Source: Malurus cyaneus samueli (Eukaryota; Chordata; Aves; Passeriformes; Maluridae). From it: 64,000 nucleotides of DNA. The position numbers were made by a program, and so were the translations under genes. A model generated the notes under the pieces. That model did not search any database. It saw only the letters and a program-made list of their open reading frames with translations, and was not told where the DNA came from. Location: the NCBI GenBank assembly GCA_009741485.1, contig CM019237.1:43673724-43737723 (forward strand), read 5' to 3'. Below, in pieces: positions 47,635-64,000 of this stretch (its first letter is position 1; every line of letters begins with the position of its first letter).

Positions 47635-49213
47635 TTTATTTTTAAAGACTAAGAGAAGTATTCAGAACTTAATCTTGAGCAAAAAGATTCACATTTCGTT
47701 GTGCAGGGTCAATAATAGGAGAAAAAGCATTTGGGGATTTACTTTTTTGCAACTGCTTTTGAGTTCCCACACCAAACCAGATTTGTTTAAAAATGGTAAC
47801 ATCAGTTATGGCTTAAGATACAGAATTACAAGAGTAACAGAAACGTTGAGACTCAAGTGGTGAACAGGTAACTGGTCATTTTTCCCACAAGCATGTTTTA
47901 GCCAAGACAAACAGAAGCAACAACTGTCTGTACTGGCAGACAAATCCACTGAACATCATCAGCATAGACACTGATTCAAGGATACCCGTGCTGTTAAACT
48001 GCATGTTTTAGAAGAACGTTCTCTTTATTACTTTTTCACTTTTTCTTCTACACCACAAGTCTCAAAACTATGGAGGCATGAAACCACAACAGACTTTTAT
48101 TTTCTTTTAAACAAAAGGATACAAGAAAAGACCGAAGACTACAGAATGTGGTGAAGAATGAAGAATGAGTCATCACCTCTACAGAGACAGGAGGAATTTG
48201 ACCAAAAAATTTTAATCAGTGAGCATGTAAGGACTCAAACCAACTCAGAACCCAGAGCTGCAATTTTGTTGAGTATCTCTCCCTTTTACTGATCTATAAT
48301 TCTGCATTGTACATGTTCTGGATGGCTTGCATTCAGTGGGACAGAGGTAGTGATGGGAATGATTCCTTCTCTAAAGTTTCCAAATAGATGCAACCGGTAA
48401 GCAGGGCCCCAAGGAAGGGTGAGTGCAACCAGCTGAGGGCCTGCCAACTGGGAAAGGACATGAGCACAAGCACAGACAATAAGCTGCTCTCCCGTACCCA
48501 GACTGATAAATAAAATGTTACGTAAAGGTGCTGGACAAGAACTGAACAAGTAACAAAACATCTGTGGCCTCAGCAATATGTACTTCACACCAAGTTGTGC
48601 AAAGGATAGAACTGTACCTTTGCTGCACAGTTGTGGTGATCAAAATGATACAGTATTACCAGAAGTTCCAGTGTGTAACAGCTAGCATGATTATACTGAT
48701 AATAGTGCTATAAAGTCAGTTACCCATTAAAAAAAAAAAAGTATTTGCAGACAATTCCTTTATCCAGTTACTTCCTCAGACTTGTCCCACCTTTGTTATT
48801 TTTCTGTCCTTCCTAAGGGGATTAAGACAGACTTCACCTGTTAAAGTTCTTTCCCCTTTGCTCAGTGAGAGCAACTTAAAAAAATAGCATGTTTTTATCT
48901 TATACTCCTGGAATACTACAATTTGTTATAGAAGCATTCATTTAGAGAAAACTGTCTGTAATTCTTATAATAAAAGGTTGCAACTCTTGGACAAAGGATG
49001 GTTGAAACTAGCTCATGTGAATATAATTTGAGTGCTATAAACCAATAGTTGAATAAAGTCAATACTTGGGGCTAGAGTGCAGTTCTCCTTAGAATGCCCC
49101 ATTTCTCTTTTTAAGAACATCAGAGGTAAAAAGGTTTGTTTTTTTTTATTGCAACACTGGTCAGCCAAATCCAATCTTCCCCATTCAGATATGATTTTTA
49201 AGAACCAGGGATT
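47635..49213 (-). other. ST13: Probable ST13 3' UTR
   Basis: This non-coding sequence follows the ST13 TAA on the minus strand. AATAAA hexamers on that strand occur at 48096-48101, 48024-48029 and 47635-47640, so alternative 3' ends are possible. The most distal gives a 3' UTR of roughly 1.6 kb, similar to the size I expect for this gene. The end is inferred. Confidence 0.5.
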
Positions 49214-63649
<14,436 letters not shown>

Positions 63650-64000
63650 CTAACAAAATAAAACAAAAAATACACACAAATGCAAAAAGTTGTAGAGTCC
63701 GGGTCAGAATTACCATGGTAAGACTGCTCCAAAGGAGAAAGTTTCAGTTTTTCAATTCCAGAACCTTAATTTTAATTTACATTGAAATTGTAGTTCAAAA
63801 AAACCACAAAATCTTTGCTTTCAACTTGAAGACAATAGTCAACATTATTTTCAGCTATAAACCACTTTAAGTCTAAGCTGAATAATGGTAGAATTCTACG
63901 TATCTAGTTTGCATGGGTGTTTTGACAAATTTCTTTGGTATTTTCCAATCTGATCTTCCACCACAAACTTTTCGATTGACTCTAACCTGGAAATGACTGT

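Noticed and set aside
63960..64000. Possible further 5' ST13 exon at the window end
   Set aside because: An acidic-linker exon should lie upstream, but no matching translation or convincing donor was seen in the last bases.

Overview
The window is nuclear DNA from a vertebrate, almost certainly a bird and probably a passerine or another neoavian. The case rests on two spliced vertebrate genes, several CR1 LINE fragments (one ending in the typical ATTCTATG octamer tail), and long solo-LTR-type elements of a kind I know from passerine genomes. The species call is inference. Nothing bacterial, phage or CRISPR-like is present, and most open frames are chance frames in non-coding DNA.

Layout. Positions 1-22,000 are gene-poor: a GC-rich edge (1-230), a well-delimited solo LTR (3502-4281, 5-bp target duplication) and three CR1 copies. 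SLC25A17, the peroxisomal carrier PMP34, is complete on the minus strand. I could place all nine coding exons between 39369 (ATG) and 22441 (stop); they splice in phase into a 307-residue protein. Its start lies in a CpG island (about 39,170-39,590) with a CACGTG E-box. Just upstream (39,770-40,690) are two CR1 copies, one broken by a reversed CR1 piece. Positions 40,700-47,600 are intergenic and mostly featureless. ST13 (Hip, the Hsc70-interacting co-chaperone) follows on the minus strand. Only its last eight coding exons (63649 down to 49214, 256 residues) are here; the 5' exons lie beyond the right edge.

The two genes are co-oriented neighbours, as SLC25A17 and ST13 are in mammals, so this is conserved microsynteny rather than a functional operon. 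PMP34 is a peroxisomal membrane carrier for CoA, FAD, NAD and adenine-nucleotide cofactors. Hip binds the Hsc70 ATPase domain and stabilises its ADP state. No functional link between them is implied.

The more unusual content is in the mobile elements: one LTR antisense in SLC25A17 intron 3, one in sense orientation in an ST13 intron with its own polyadenylation signal, a possible short LTR in another ST13 intron, and the nested CR1 beside the SLC25A17 promoter. I found no credible new multi-gene system and do not claim one.
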